NCBI RefSeq assembly: GCF_003612015.1
Contig: NZ_RARB01000002.1
Location: 249,590-313,589, forward strand
From: Pantoea piersonii
Lineage (GTDB): Bacteria; Pseudomonadota; Gammaproteobacteria; Enterobacterales; Enterobacteriaceae
Reading direction: 5' to 3'
DNA length: 64,000 nucleotides
Positions 49,486 through 58,170 of the stretch are shown piece by piece. The position numbers were made by a program, and so were the translations under genes. The notes below the pieces were generated by a model. The model worked only from the letters and a program-made list of their open reading frames with translations. It was not told the origin of the DNA and ran no database searches. The stretch's first letter is position 1. Each line of letters starts with the position of its first letter.

Positions 49486-50652
49486 GTGTTGAAAAGGCGT
49501 CTGTTGATCACTGTAACTGGAACTCTCCTTTTGGCTTCGCTGGCGCACGCCGACGATATGCCGTTTCCCCTGACGCCCCCGTCGATTGATGCTGCCTCCT
49601 GGGTACTGATGGACGCCACCACCGGGCAGGTGCTGACTGCAGGCAACCCTGATGAGCGCCGCAACCCCGCCAGCCTGACCAAGCTGATGACCGGCTACGT
49701 TGTTGACCGCGCCATCGACGCAAAAAAAATCACCCGCGACGACGTTGTGACCGTCGGCAAAGACGCCTGGGCAGCAGGTAATCCGGTGTTTAAAGGCTCT
49801 TCGCTGATGTTTATTAAGCCCGGCGACAAAATAACGGTGCGCGATCTGAGCCGCGGCGTGATTATCGACTCCGGCAACGACGCCTGCGTGGCGCTGGCCG
49901 ATTACGTGGCGGGCAGCCAGCAGAACTTCGTCAATATGATGAACCAGTACGTGCAGAAGCTGGGACTGACCAACACCCACTTTGAAACCGTGCACGGCCT
50001 GGATGCGCCGGGCCAGTTCTCCTCTGCGCTGGATATGGCGAAGCTGTCGCGCGCCATTATCAGCGGCGAACCCGATTTCTACGCCATGTACAGCGAGAAA
50101 ACCCTCAGCTGGAACGGCATCACTCAGAACAACCGCAACGGCCTGCTGTGGGACAACAATCTGCATGTCGACGGCCTGAAAACCGGCCATACCGAAACGG
50201 CGGGCTTTAATATCATCGCCTCAAACGTCGTCGGTCAGCATCGTCTGATCGCGGTGGTGATGGGCGGAAAAAGCGCGAAAGGGCGTGAAGAGCAGGCGCG
50301 CAAGCTGCTGGTCTGGGGCCAGAATACCTTTGATACCGTACAGCTGTTCCATGCGGGTAAGAAAATCGGGACGGAAAACGTCTGGTACGGCAATCCGCAC
50401 AGCGTCGCCGTCGGCACCGCGAATGATGTCTTCCTGTCGCTTCCGCGCAGCGAGATCCAGAACGTGAAGGCCAAGTATGTGATTAATCGTAAGGATCTGG
50501 ACGCGCCGCTGAAGGCTAACGAAACCATTGGCGAGATTCAGGTGATGGATAAAGACAAACAGCTGGCAAGCTATCCGCTGGTAACGCTCTCTGCGGTAGA
50601 AGAGGCGGGGCTTATCACGCGTGTTCAGGATTACCTGAAGCAGAAGTTCTGA
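49486..50652 (+). CDS. dacD: D-alanyl-D-alanine carboxypeptidase DacD (PBP6b)
   Basis: A 388-residue low-molecular-weight penicillin-binding protein that trims the terminal D-Ala from peptidoglycan pentapeptides in the periplasm. Residues 1-22 are a signal peptide (ending LAHA). Active-site motifs: Ser63-x-x-Lys66 (PASLTKLMTGY), Ser129-Gly-Asn131 (DSGNDAC) and Lys232-Thr-Gly (GLKTGHT). The C-terminal PBP5_C domain and an end helix for membrane contact follow. The start is GTG 49486 or TTG 49489 behind GAGG. The gene follows sbcB as in E. coli, with HicAB inserted between. Confidence 0.94.
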   Translation: MLKRRLLITVTGTLLLASLAHADDMPFPLTPPSIDAASWVLMDATTGQVLTAGNPDERRNPASLTKLMTGYVVDRAIDAKKITRDDVVTVGKDAWAAGNPVFKGSSLMFIKPGDKITVRDLSRGVIIDSGNDACVALADYVAGSQQNFVNMMNQYVQKLGLTNTHFETVHGLDAPGQFSSALDMAKLSRAIISGEPDFYAMYSEKTLSWNGITQNNRNGLLWDNNLHVDGLKTGHTETAGFNIIASNVVGQHRLIAVVMGGKSAKGREEQARKLLVWGQNTFDTVQLFHAGKKIGTENVWYGNPHSVAVGTANDVFLSLPRSEIQNVKAKYVINRKDLDAPLKANETIGEIQVMDKDKQLASYPLVTLSAVEEAGLITRVQDYLKQKF

Positions 50653-50656
50653 TAAC

Positions 50657-50682
50657 AGCAGGCGGCCTCCGTGCCGCCTGCT
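50657..50682. terminator. Hairpin between convergent dacD and cytochrome gene
   Basis: AGCAGGCGGC at 50657-50666 and GCCGCCTGCT at 50673-50682 form a perfect 10-bp stem with a 6-base loop. There is no clear T-tract on either strand. Confidence 0.6.
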
Positions 50683-50686
50683 GCGC

Positions 50687-51904
50687 TTACTTCAGATCGT
50701 CCTTCACATCCTTGACGTCGCTGGCCGACACCGGCGCGGCGGCGTTGCCCCAGCTGTTGCGCACATAAGTCAGTACGGCGGCGATCTGCTCGTCATCCAG
50801 TACGCCTGCAAAGGCCGGCATGGCAGGTGCGGTCGGCCGCGCGTCGGTATCCACGCCGCGGCTGCCTGCGCTCACCACACGGATCAGCGAGGTGGCGTCC
50901 GGCTGGTTGATCAGCGGGTTGGCGGCAAGCTGCGGGAAAATATTCCTTTCACCGCGTCCGCCTGGGCTGTGACAGGCTGAGCACTTCGCCTCATAAATCT
51001 GCGCGCCGAGCTTCATACGATCGTCGCTGGCGGCCAGCGGCTGCGGCACCTTCTCATCGTGGGTTTTACCCTCTTTCAGGAAGGTCGCTACCGCGCGCAG
51101 ATCCTCGTCGCGCCAGTACTGGGTAGAGTGACGTACTGCGTCGGCCATCGGTCCAGAGGCGATGGCGTAGCGGTTCACGCCGGTGCGCAGATAGCTGACG
51201 ATATCCTCCTGCGTCCATTTGCCCAGTCCGGTATGCGCATCCGCGCCAAGGTTAGGCGCATACCAGCCCTCCACCGCGCCGCCGCTGATAAAGCGATCGC
51301 TCTTGTCGCCGCCAAGAAAGTTTTTCGAGGTGTGACAGGTGCCGCAGTGGCCGAGGCCCTGAACCAGATAGGCGCCGCGATTCCACTCCGCTGACTTCTT
51401 CGGATCGGGCTTAAAAGTCCCTTTATCAAAGTTAAGCCAGTTCCAGGCAATAAGGCTGGTGCGGATATTGAACGGGAAGGGGAGCTGATTGGTCTCTACT
51501 TCGTGATGGATCGGTTGCAACGTCTGGATCCATGCCCAGAGGTCCTGCAGGTCCTGCTCGGACATTTTGGTATAGGCGGTAAAGGGCATTGCGCCATAGA
51601 GCCGCTTGCCGCCGTGGCCGATCCCTTCCGTCATGGCGCGGCGGAAATCGTCATAGCTCCAGGCGCCGATGCCGGTCTCGCGATCCGGCGTGATATTCGC
51701 GCCAGCCAGCACGCCGAAAGGCGTATTGATTTTGACGCCGCCCGCATAGGGCTGTTTCGCATCGGTGGTATGGCAGGCGGTACAGTCGCCAAGCGTGGCG
51801 ATATAGCTGCCGCGCGCATACTGGTCATATTCCGGCTGCGCCTGACTGCTGAAGCTGGCGGCAAGCAGCAGCGCGGCGGCGGAGAGTGCATTCAGCGTTT
51901 TCAT
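50687..51904 (-). CDS. Gluconate 2-dehydrogenase-type cytochrome c subunit
   Basis: A 405-residue periplasmic triheme cytochrome c. Residues 1-23 are a signal peptide. Three CxxCH heme sites are seen: CTACH at 41-45, CGTCH near 187 and CSACH near 307, each in its own c-domain. The last domain ends with the methionine-rich PAMPAFAGVLDDEQIAAVLTYVRNSWGN axial-ligand region. It would pass electrons from the FAD subunit to ubiquinone at the outer face of the inner membrane. Its ATG overlaps the GMC gene stop by 4 bp. Related systems oxidise gluconate, 2-ketogluconate or sorbitol, so the substrate is uncertain. Confidence 0.9.
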   Translation of the reverse strand: MKTLNALSAAALLLAASFSSQAQPEYDQYARGSYIATLGDCTACHTTDAKQPYAGGVKINTPFGVLAGANITPDRETGIGAWSYDDFRRAMTEGIGHGGKRLYGAMPFTAYTKMSEQDLQDLWAWIQTLQPIHHEVETNQLPFPFNIRTSLIAWNWLNFDKGTFKPDPKKSAEWNRGAYLVQGLGHCGTCHTSKNFLGGDKSDRFISGGAVEGWYAPNLGADAHTGLGKWTQEDIVSYLRTGVNRYAIASGPMADAVRHSTQYWRDEDLRAVATFLKEGKTHDEKVPQPLAASDDRMKLGAQIYEAKCSACHSPGGRGERNIFPQLAANPLINQPDATSLIRVVSAGSRGVDTDARPTAPAMPAFAGVLDDEQIAAVLTYVRNSWGNAAAPVSASDVKDVKDDLK

Positions 51905-53664
51905 GCGGTAATCATCTCCCCCGGACGTTTCAAATACCAGGTGCGGATAGCATGCGCCGCCTTGAACGCCAGCGCGCCCACGGTGCCGGTCGGGTTATAG
52001 CCGGGATTTTGCGGAAAGGCGGAGGCGCCCACCACAAACAGGTTCGGCACGTTCCAGACCTGCAGATGCTTGTTGACCGAGCTGGTGCTGGGATCGGCGC
52101 CCATAATAAAGCCGCCGACAACGTGAGAGGACTGATAGGGCACGCTGCTCCAGTGGCCGGTCATCGGCTTGACGATCATCTCGCGCGGGTTCATCGTTTT
52201 GGCAATTTCCGCCACCTTGCCGGTGCAGTATTGCGCCATTTTCAAATCGTTCTGCGAAAAGTCGAAGGTAATGCGCAGCAGCGGACGGCCGTGCGGATCT
52301 TTGTAGTTAGGATCGAGCGAAAGGTAATTAGTGCGCGTGGTGTAGCTGCTCGCCTCGCAGCCGATAGACATGGTGCTGAGGTAGTTATCTTTCAGCGCGC
52401 GCTTCCATTTCGATCCCCACTTCGGCGTGCCGGGCGGCAGCGGACGATAACCGATAGGCGCGGAGCCGATCGGCGTGACGCGGATGCTGCCACCGCCGAA
52501 AAAGCCCAGCCCGCTGTGGTCGAAGTTATCGTTGTTGAACTCATCGATGCCCATACCGACCGCGCCCGCGCCGATAAAGGGGTTAAAGTTCTTGTCATCA
52601 AAGAACAGCGTCACGTTGTTGGCGGTCTGGTAGGCGTAGTTACGGCCGGTGGTGCCCTTGTTAGTGACCGGATCGTAGGCTTCGCCGATTTTTGAAAGCA
52701 GCATCAGCCGAACGTTCTCAAAGGTAAAGGCGGCGACAATCACCAGATCGGCAGGCTGCTCCCACGTATCGCCGGAGGAGTCGATATAGGTTACGCCGGT
52801 GGCTTTTTTACCGCTGGAGTCGGTCAGAACTTCCAGCACTTCGCAGTTGGTATAGGCCGTGAAATTCTCTTTGCGCATCAGCGCGGGCAGCACGGTGGTG
52901 ATGGCGCTGGCTTTAGAGTAGTTGGCGCAGCCGTAGTTAGTGCAGAAGCCGCAGAAAGTGCAGGGCCCCATGGTGACGCCGTAGGGATTGGTATAGGCCT
53001 CGGAGACCAGAGAAGAGGGAACGGGGAAGGGCTTATAGCCCATATTTTTTGCCGCCTGGGCGAACAGCGTCGGGCTGTAAGGCTGACGCAGCGGCGGCGT
53101 CGGATATTCGCCGCTGCGCGGGCCTTCAAACGGGTTGCCGCCTTCGCGCTTCTCGCCGTTGAGGTTGCCCGCATAGCCGGAGGTGCCCGCGACGCGCTCG
53201 AACTGCATATAGTGCGGTTCCATCTCTTCCCAGGTAGTGCCCCAGTCCTGTAAAGCCAGCTCGCCGGGCATCGCGTCAGCGCCGTAACGCTCGGTGAGAT
53301 AGCTTTTCAGCTGAAATTCATGCGGCTGGAAGCGAAAGGTAATCCCCGCCCAGTGGTTGCCCGCGCCGCCGGTGCCGTTACCGGGGTGAAACGATCCCCA
53401 GGTGCGCATCGGCAGCGCGGTCTGGGAAGGATTATTGCGCATGGTGCAGGTGTTCTGTCGCGTGCGCAGCATCAGCTCTTCGCGCATGACATAGCGCAGC
53501 TCGTCGGTAACCGTGCCAATATTAAAATCGCGCGCGGTGTCGCGCCACGGGCCGCGCTCGATGCCAATGACCTCCAGCCCCTCATCGGCCAGCTCATTGG
53601 CAATAATCGATCCTGCCCAGCCGAGGCCGATCACCACGACATCCGTTTTGGGTAATTTTTTCAT
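51901..53664 (-). CDS. GMC-family FAD dehydrogenase, catalytic subunit of gluconate dehydrogenase type
   Basis: A 587-residue flavoprotein. The FAD dinucleotide motif VVVIGLGWAGSIIANELADEG is at residues 9-30. NHWAGITFRF and CTFCGFCTNYGC (Cys-rich, a possible iron-sulfur or disulfide site known in this group) follow. The C-terminal GMC_oxred_C region has GHWSSVPYQSSHVVGGFIMG and NPGYNPTGTVGALA with the catalytic His/Asn. It oxidises a polyol or sugar acid on the periplasmic side. There is no signal peptide of its own, so export is probably by piggy-back on the Tat-exported small subunit. It overlaps both neighbours by 4 bp. Confidence 0.9.
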   Translation of the reverse strand: MKKLPKTDVVVIGLGWAGSIIANELADEGLEVIGIERGPWRDTARDFNIGTVTDELRYVMREELMLRTRQNTCTMRNNPSQTALPMRTWGSFHPGNGTGGAGNHWAGITFRFQPHEFQLKSYLTERYGADAMPGELALQDWGTTWEEMEPHYMQFERVAGTSGYAGNLNGEKREGGNPFEGPRSGEYPTPPLRQPYSPTLFAQAAKNMGYKPFPVPSSLVSEAYTNPYGVTMGPCTFCGFCTNYGCANYSKASAITTVLPALMRKENFTAYTNCEVLEVLTDSSGKKATGVTYIDSSGDTWEQPADLVIVAAFTFENVRLMLLSKIGEAYDPVTNKGTTGRNYAYQTANNVTLFFDDKNFNPFIGAGAVGMGIDEFNNDNFDHSGLGFFGGGSIRVTPIGSAPIGYRPLPPGTPKWGSKWKRALKDNYLSTMSIGCEASSYTTRTNYLSLDPNYKDPHGRPLLRITFDFSQNDLKMAQYCTGKVAEIAKTMNPREMIVKPMTGHWSSVPYQSSHVVGGFIMGADPSTSSVNKHLQVWNVPNLFVVGASAFPQNPGYNPTGTVGALAFKAAHAIRTWYLKRPGEMITA

Positions 53665-54413
53665 GGCTTATCCTTGGCTTTCCACTGGCCGATGCTGATG
53701 GGCTCAAGATGCAGATCTTCGTTATGACGTTCGATGTAGGGGCGATAGTCGTAGCGCGCGCCAGGGAAACCCAGCATTTTCCACGAGGCCATATCGCGGT
53801 TGCCGCCATAGATAGGATCGGCGAAAAAGCCCTCCATGGTGTTATTCAGCACCTCAAGAAACAGCGACTGCGCCTCAAAGCCTTCAAAGTGCACTTTGCC
53901 CGCTTCCATCGCTTCCAGCAGCGCGTCCTGCTGCTGCGGCGTCAGCTCTTTAAAGCTTTTTTTAGAGGTCTGCTGGACGTAGCGGTTAAGCGCGGCGAGG
54001 CCCTGGCGATAGCGCTGTTGCGGCACCAGCGCGGACTGATCGCCCTGCTCGGTAGTGCCTTTCTGGAACGGACCTTCCATATAAAGGCGTTCAAAGGTGC
54101 CGTAAAAACCATGCAGCTGACGATCGATAAACTGTGCGCATCCTGCCTCTTTACCGCCCACGCTCAGTTCATCGGCGGGGATCAGGCGATCAACGATAGC
54201 TTCAACGGTTTCGGCCTCTTCCTGCGTGAAAAAGAGCCAGCCGGGCTGATCGAAGGTTTCAGGGGGATTATCGGAGAAGGGCGTCCAGCCCGGCGAACCT
54301 TTCAGAGAGACGGCATCGGCCGCCCGCGTGACGGTGGCGGCTACGCCTAACGTCGACCAGGTCAACACCTGCCGTCGCGTGACCCCTGGCAGAGTTTTGG
54401 CTCTTTTCTTCAT
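53661..54413 (-). CDS. Gluconate 2-dehydrogenase subunit 3 (gamma) family protein
   Basis: A 250-residue small subunit of the membrane-bound dehydrogenase. The N-terminus has a twin-arginine signal (TRRQVL with Arg13-Arg14, then a hydrophobic stretch to TRAADA), so it is exported folded through Tat, probably carrying the FAD subunit with it. The subunit 3 domain is recognised by LFFTQEEAETVEAIVDRLIPADELSVGGKEAGCAQFIDRQL and by the C-terminal EGFFADPIYGGNRDMASWKMLGFPGARYDY. It is the first gene of the three-gene operon. Confidence 0.9.
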   Translation of the reverse strand: MKKRAKTLPGVTRRQVLTWSTLGVAATVTRAADAVSLKGSPGWTPFSDNPPETFDQPGWLFFTQEEAETVEAIVDRLIPADELSVGGKEAGCAQFIDRQLHGFYGTFERLYMEGPFQKGTTEQGDQSALVPQQRYRQGLAALNRYVQQTSKKSFKELTPQQQDALLEAMEAGKVHFEGFEAQSLFLEVLNNTMEGFFADPIYGGNRDMASWKMLGFPGARYDYRPYIERHNEDLHLEPISIGQWKAKDKP

Positions 54414-54596
54414 ATCGCTTCCTTTAGTCGTGTTATCAAATAAACGAAAATGGAATAAGTGGTTATACGGTTGTTTTTATGGTTTTGTGTGCTTGTAAAG
54501 GCTGTGTTGAGAATTGTAAGAAGGCGTCAAAACTGTATTGAAATGTAGAAGCGGCAGTAAGCCTTAGCAACGTCATGGGATAAAATAACGCACTTT

Positions 54597-55679
54597 ATGA
54601 TCCTCACCCGGAAAGCCATCTTGCGCCCAGATAAGCCCATATCGAATATCGAGTTCTGGCTCTACCGCCACTACCGCAGCGTGCATGGCGTACGCATTGC
54701 TATCGCCTTTTTACTCACCTTTTTGCTGGTGCGGCTCACTGGTATTCCGGAAGGCACCTGGCCGCTGATTACGCTGGTGGTGGTGATGGGGCCGATCTCA
54801 ACCTGGGGCAACGTTTTTCCGCGCGCCATTCAGCGCATCTGCGGCACCTTCGCCGGGTCGATTTCAGGCCTGATCGCGCTCAAGCTGGAGCTGATGTCGT
54901 TGCCGGTCATGCTCGCGTGGTGCGGTATCGTGATGATGGTGTGCGGCTACCTGACGTTAGGGAAACATCCCTATATGGCGCTGCTGATTGGCATTACGCT
55001 CAGCGTGGTGGTGGGCGCGCCAGCAGGCGATTTTACCGTCGCGCTGTGGCGCGGCGGCGACGTCATCCTCGGCTCGCTGCTGGCGCTGCTGTTCAGCGCC
55101 ATCTGGGCGCAGCGCGCCTATACCCACTGGCGCATCCAGCTGTCGGACTCGCTGGCAGAGATCGCAAAAATTTATCACGCCGGTTTTTCGCCGAACCTGA
55201 TTGAGAAGCCGCGTCTCAAAAAGCCGCTGGGCAAGCTGCTGACCAGCGTGGTGAAAATGCGCGCGCTGCTGGTGCCTGCCAGTAAAGAGACGCGTATACC
55301 GAAATCGGTGTTTGAGGCGATTCAGACCATTAACCGCAATATGGTGAATACCGTCGAGATGCAGATCGAAGCCTGGTGGGCCTCGCGCGAAACGCATCTG
55401 ATTTTGCTTAACGCGGCGACGCTGCGGCGCACCCAGCAGATGACTGAAAAGACGCTGCGCGCGCTGTCGGTGCTGGCGCTGCGCGGCGAGACAGACGAGG
55501 TGGTGGCCAACAGCCACGAGCTGACGGAGATTACCCGCGAGCTGAAGCAGCTCATTGCCGATGCGGGCAGCGAACGGCTGGAAGAGACGCCGATCTATGG
55601 CTATGTCTGGCTGAGCCTGGAGCTGGCGAAACAGCTGGAGCGCATGACCGATCTCATCCGTCTGGCGCTGCGCAAATAA
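54597..55679 (+). CDS. yeeA: YeeA, inner membrane FUSC-family protein
   Basis: A 360-residue membrane protein of the FUSC/aromatic-acid exporter-like family. The first 170 residues hold about six membrane segments (IAFLLTFLLVRLTGIPEGTWPLITLVVVMGPISTWGNVFPRA), and the C-terminal half is cytoplasmic and helical (KETRIPKSVFEAIQTINRNMVNTVEMQI, ETPIYGYVWLSLELAKQLE). It is orthologous to E. coli YeeA, whose substrate is unknown. The ATG at 54597 gives 8 more residues than E. coli. It is divergent from the dehydrogenase operon across 183 bp with no other gene. Confidence 0.9.
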   Translation: MILTRKAILRPDKPISNIEFWLYRHYRSVHGVRIAIAFLLTFLLVRLTGIPEGTWPLITLVVVMGPISTWGNVFPRAIQRICGTFAGSISGLIALKLELMSLPVMLAWCGIVMMVCGYLTLGKHPYMALLIGITLSVVVGAPAGDFTVALWRGGDVILGSLLALLFSAIWAQRAYTHWRIQLSDSLAEIAKIYHAGFSPNLIEKPRLKKPLGKLLTSVVKMRALLVPASKETRIPKSVFEAIQTINRNMVNTVEMQIEAWWASRETHLILLNAATLRRTQQMTEKTLRALSVLALRGETDEVVANSHELTEITRELKQLIADAGSERLEETPIYGYVWLSLELAKQLERMTDLIRLALRK

Positions 55680-55750
55680 TCACCTTGGACAATGACTTAA
55701 TGCGAAAGGCGCATTCTTTGCGCTAAGATAAGCGCCAGTCCGATTTTAGC

Positions 55751-55766
55751 GGCGACAATTGTCGCC
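55751..55766. repeat. Perfect 16-bp palindrome upstream of yeeX
   Basis: GGCGACAATTGTCGCC is a perfect palindrome 75 bp before the yeeX start and 71 bp after yeeA. It could be a dyad operator or a hairpin; no T-run follows. Confidence 0.7.
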
Positions 55767-55840
55767 CCGGCTGGCGAACCGCTAAGCTGAAGGTTATGAC
55801 TCTACCCCCTGCGTAAGCAGGCCCAAAAAAAGGTGCCACC

Positions 55841-56161
55841 ATGGAAAATGCCAAGCAATCATTTCAGGACGTACTGGAGTTTGTGCGTATGTTCCGTCGT
55901 AAAAACAAACTGCAGCGTGAAATCACGGATAATGAAAAGAAAATTCGTGATAACCAGAAGCGCGTTCTGCTGCTGGACAACCTGAGCGAGTATATTAAGC
56001 CGGGCATGAGCATTGAAGCGATTCAGGAAATCATCGCGTCAATGCGTTCCGACTATGAAGACCGCGTCGATGAATACATCATCAAAAACGCCGATCTGTC
56101 GAAAGAGCGTCGCGACCTGTCGAAAAAACTGAAAGCGATGGGCGAGCCGAAAGCGCAGTAA
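55841..56161 (+). CDS. yeeX: YeeX, DUF496 coiled-coil protein
   Basis: A 106-residue, highly charged, mostly helical protein orthologous to E. coli YeeX ([51 protein letters not shown]). Residues about 17-45 and 80-103 are predicted coiled coils. It is widespread in gammaproteobacteria, but no reaction is known to me; nucleoid association has been suggested for the family. AAGGTG lies just upstream of the ATG. It is monocistronic, with its own terminator. Confidence 0.93.
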   Translation: MENAKQSFQDVLEFVRMFRRKNKLQREITDNEKKIRDNQKRVLLLDNLSEYIKPGMSIEAIQEIIASMRSDYEDRVDEYIIKNADLSKERRDLSKKLKAMGEPKAQ

Positions 56162-56180
56162 GTTCATGCATTACCGTTGA

Positions 56181-56208
56181 AACCCACGCGTCTGCGTGGG
56201 TTTTTTTT
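56181..56208 (+). terminator. yeeX terminator
   Basis: ACCCACGC (56182-56189) and GCGTGGGT (56194-56201) form a stem with a 4-base loop and a run of eight Ts. Confidence 0.92.
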
Positions 56209-56235
56209 CGCTGAAATTCGCGCCTCGCCGCTGGA

Positions 56236-57297
56236 TTAGCGGTTTTGCAACTGACGCGCTATCCGCTGCAGCTGTTGCGCCAGCGCAGCGAGATCGGGCG
56301 ATGCGCTGCGCGGCGCGGCGGTGGTTTCGCGCAGCATCAGCGACGGCTCCAGCGGCCTTTGCGGCGGCGCTTCATCCTGCATCTGCGCCAGCAGCGTCTC
56401 GACGCTTGCTTCGCCCAGCGCCTGCAGATCCTGACGCACCGTGGTCAGAGGCGGCTGATACCAGGCGCTTTCGGCGGTATCGTCATAGCCGATGACGGAG
56501 ATCTGCTCTGGGATGGCGACGCCGTGCTGGTGCAGCGCGCGCATCGCGCCAAGCGCCATCTGATCGTTCGCCACCAGCAGCGCCTGCGGCAGGCGATCCG
56601 GCAGCTGTTGCAGCATGGCCTGATAGCCGGACTGTGCGCTCCAGTCGCCCTGCAAGATGCAAAAGGGCGTCAGCTGGTGCGCCGCCAGCGCCTCGCGCCA
56701 TGCCGCTTCCCGGATTTGCGCTGAGATCGCCTGCTGTGGACCGTTCAGCAGGCCAATCTGGTGATGTCCCAGCGCAACCAGATGCTCAACGGCAGCCCGC
56801 GCGCCGCGCGCGTTAGAGTATTGACACTGCGGCACCTTCGCCTGCGGTTCGACATCCATAAAAATAACCGGCTTATCGCCGCACAGGGTCTGAATCTGCT
56901 CCGCTTCTGCGGCAACCAGCGGCAGATTAATCATCAGCGCATCCACGCGCTGCGCCAGCAGTTCATTGACGGTCTCGGCGGCGCTGTTATGGCTGCGCAT
57001 GGCGATCACCAGATGATAACCGGCGCGGCTGGCGCGCTGCTGTATCGCTGAGGCGATCTGCGCCGGTGCCATTAGCGCCAGATCGCTGGTGGCGAGACCA
57101 AGCGTACGCGTTGCCTTGCCCGCCAGTTGCTGCGCCACGCGGTTTGGCACATAGTTGAGCTGCTGCATGGCCGCTTCCACTTTCGCCCGGGTGCGCGGCG
57201 ACACCTGCGGCGAATGGTTCAGCACGCGGGAGACGGTCTGGTAGGAGACGCCAGCAAGGCGAGCGACGTCATCAAGAGTGATAGGGCGGGAAGTCAT
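56236..57297 (-). CDS. lacI: LacI-like transcriptional repressor
   Basis: A 353-residue regulator closely related to E. coli LacI itself, not just to the family. The headpiece reads ITLDDVARLAGVSYQTVSRVLNHSPQVS (the YQ recognition-helix start of LacI is kept), and the hinge is NYVPNRVAQQLAGK as in LacI. The core shares LLAQRVDALMINLPL, AVEHLVALGHHQIGLLNGP, GDWSAQSGYQAML, LLVANDQMALGAMRALHQHG, VIGYDDTAESAWYQPPLTT, and a Leu-rich C-terminal tetramerisation tail. GGAGA precedes the ATG at 57297. No lacZ or lacY lies in the window, so its target is unknown; allolactose or another galactoside is a likely inducer. Confidence 0.88.
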   Translation of the reverse strand: MTSRPITLDDVARLAGVSYQTVSRVLNHSPQVSPRTRAKVEAAMQQLNYVPNRVAQQLAGKATRTLGLATSDLALMAPAQIASAIQQRASRAGYHLVIAMRSHNSAAETVNELLAQRVDALMINLPLVAAEAEQIQTLCGDKPVIFMDVEPQAKVPQCQYSNARGARAAVEHLVALGHHQIGLLNGPQQAISAQIREAAWREALAAHQLTPFCILQGDWSAQSGYQAMLQQLPDRLPQALLVANDQMALGAMRALHQHGVAIPEQISVIGYDDTAESAWYQPPLTTVRQDLQALGEASVETLLAQMQDEAPPQRPLEPSLMLRETTAAPRSASPDLAALAQQLQRIARQLQNR

Positions 57298-57390
57298 TGA
57301 TTTCTCCACAGGACAGAGGCGGCCAGTGTAGCAAAATTTTCAGGCGCAGGCGTTCCGTCGCGTCTGCGAACAACCCGAACCGGAGGAGAG

Positions 57391-58170
57391 ATGCAACTCA
57401 GTCATCAGGCTATTCAGGATCTCAATCTTATCGCCGCATGGCTGGCGCTGGACGATATGCCTGTCGAAGGCGACATTGAAGCCGATATGGCGATACTGGC
57501 CGGGCACGCGGTGCTGCCGAATATCGAAGGCGCCATAGCGCTGGCAAAGAGGTTTGGGCTTCCTCTGCTGCTCAGCGGCGGCATCGGCCACGCCACCGGC
57601 GCGCTGGCGCAGGCGATGGCGCTGCATCCTTTCTATCGCGATATCGAGACGCGCGGCAAAAGCGAGGCACAGATGCTGGCGGAGATTGCCCGCCAGTTCG
57701 GCGGTATCGACGAGGATAAGCTGCTGCTGGAGGGCGAATCGCGCAACTCCGGCGAGAATGCCGCCTTTAGCCAGCGCCTGCTTGACGCGCGGCAACTGCG
57801 GCCGCAGCGCGTGGTGCTGATTCAGGATCCGCTGCTGCAGCGCCGCGCTGACGCCACTTTTCGCTGGCAGTGGCGCGAGCGCGACAACGCGCCGCTCTTT
57901 ATCAACTGGCCAGTATTTACGCCGGTAGTGACGCTCGATTCCGGCATGGCGCGCATCACCGGCGCGCCGCCGCAGGGTTTATGGTCGATGGAACGCTTTG
58001 TGCAACTGCTGATGGGCGAGGTGCAGCGCCTGCGCAACGATGAAAAAGGCTACGGCCCGCGCGGTGCCGGATTCTTTGGCGAAGTAGCGATGCCCGATGC
58101 GGTGGATAATGCCTGGCACCGCCTGGCGCAGCTGCCCGCCGTACAGGCACGGCTGACGGCGAAGCGTTGA
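57391..58170 (+). CDS. ydcF: YdcF, DUF218 family protein
   Basis: A 259-residue DUF218-domain protein orthologous to E. coli YdcF, which is known to bind S-adenosylmethionine in vitro. Key stretches: MAILAGHAVLPNIEGAIALAKRFGLPLLLSGGIGHATGAL, ESRNSGENAAFSQRLL, QDPLLQRRADATFRW and the C-terminal NDEKGYGPRGAGF. Unlike SanA/ElyC it has no membrane anchor, so it is cytoplasmic. Function is not established. It is divergent from lacI with 93 bp between them and converges with the next gene with no gap. Confidence 0.9.
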   Translation: MQLSHQAIQDLNLIAAWLALDDMPVEGDIEADMAILAGHAVLPNIEGAIALAKRFGLPLLLSGGIGHATGALAQAMALHPFYRDIETRGKSEAQMLAEIARQFGGIDEDKLLLEGESRNSGENAAFSQRLLDARQLRPQRVVLIQDPLLQRRADATFRWQWRERDNAPLFINWPVFTPVVTLDSGMARITGAPPQGLWSMERFVQLLMGEVQRLRNDEKGYGPRGAGFFGEVAMPDAVDNAWHRLAQLPAVQARLTAKR

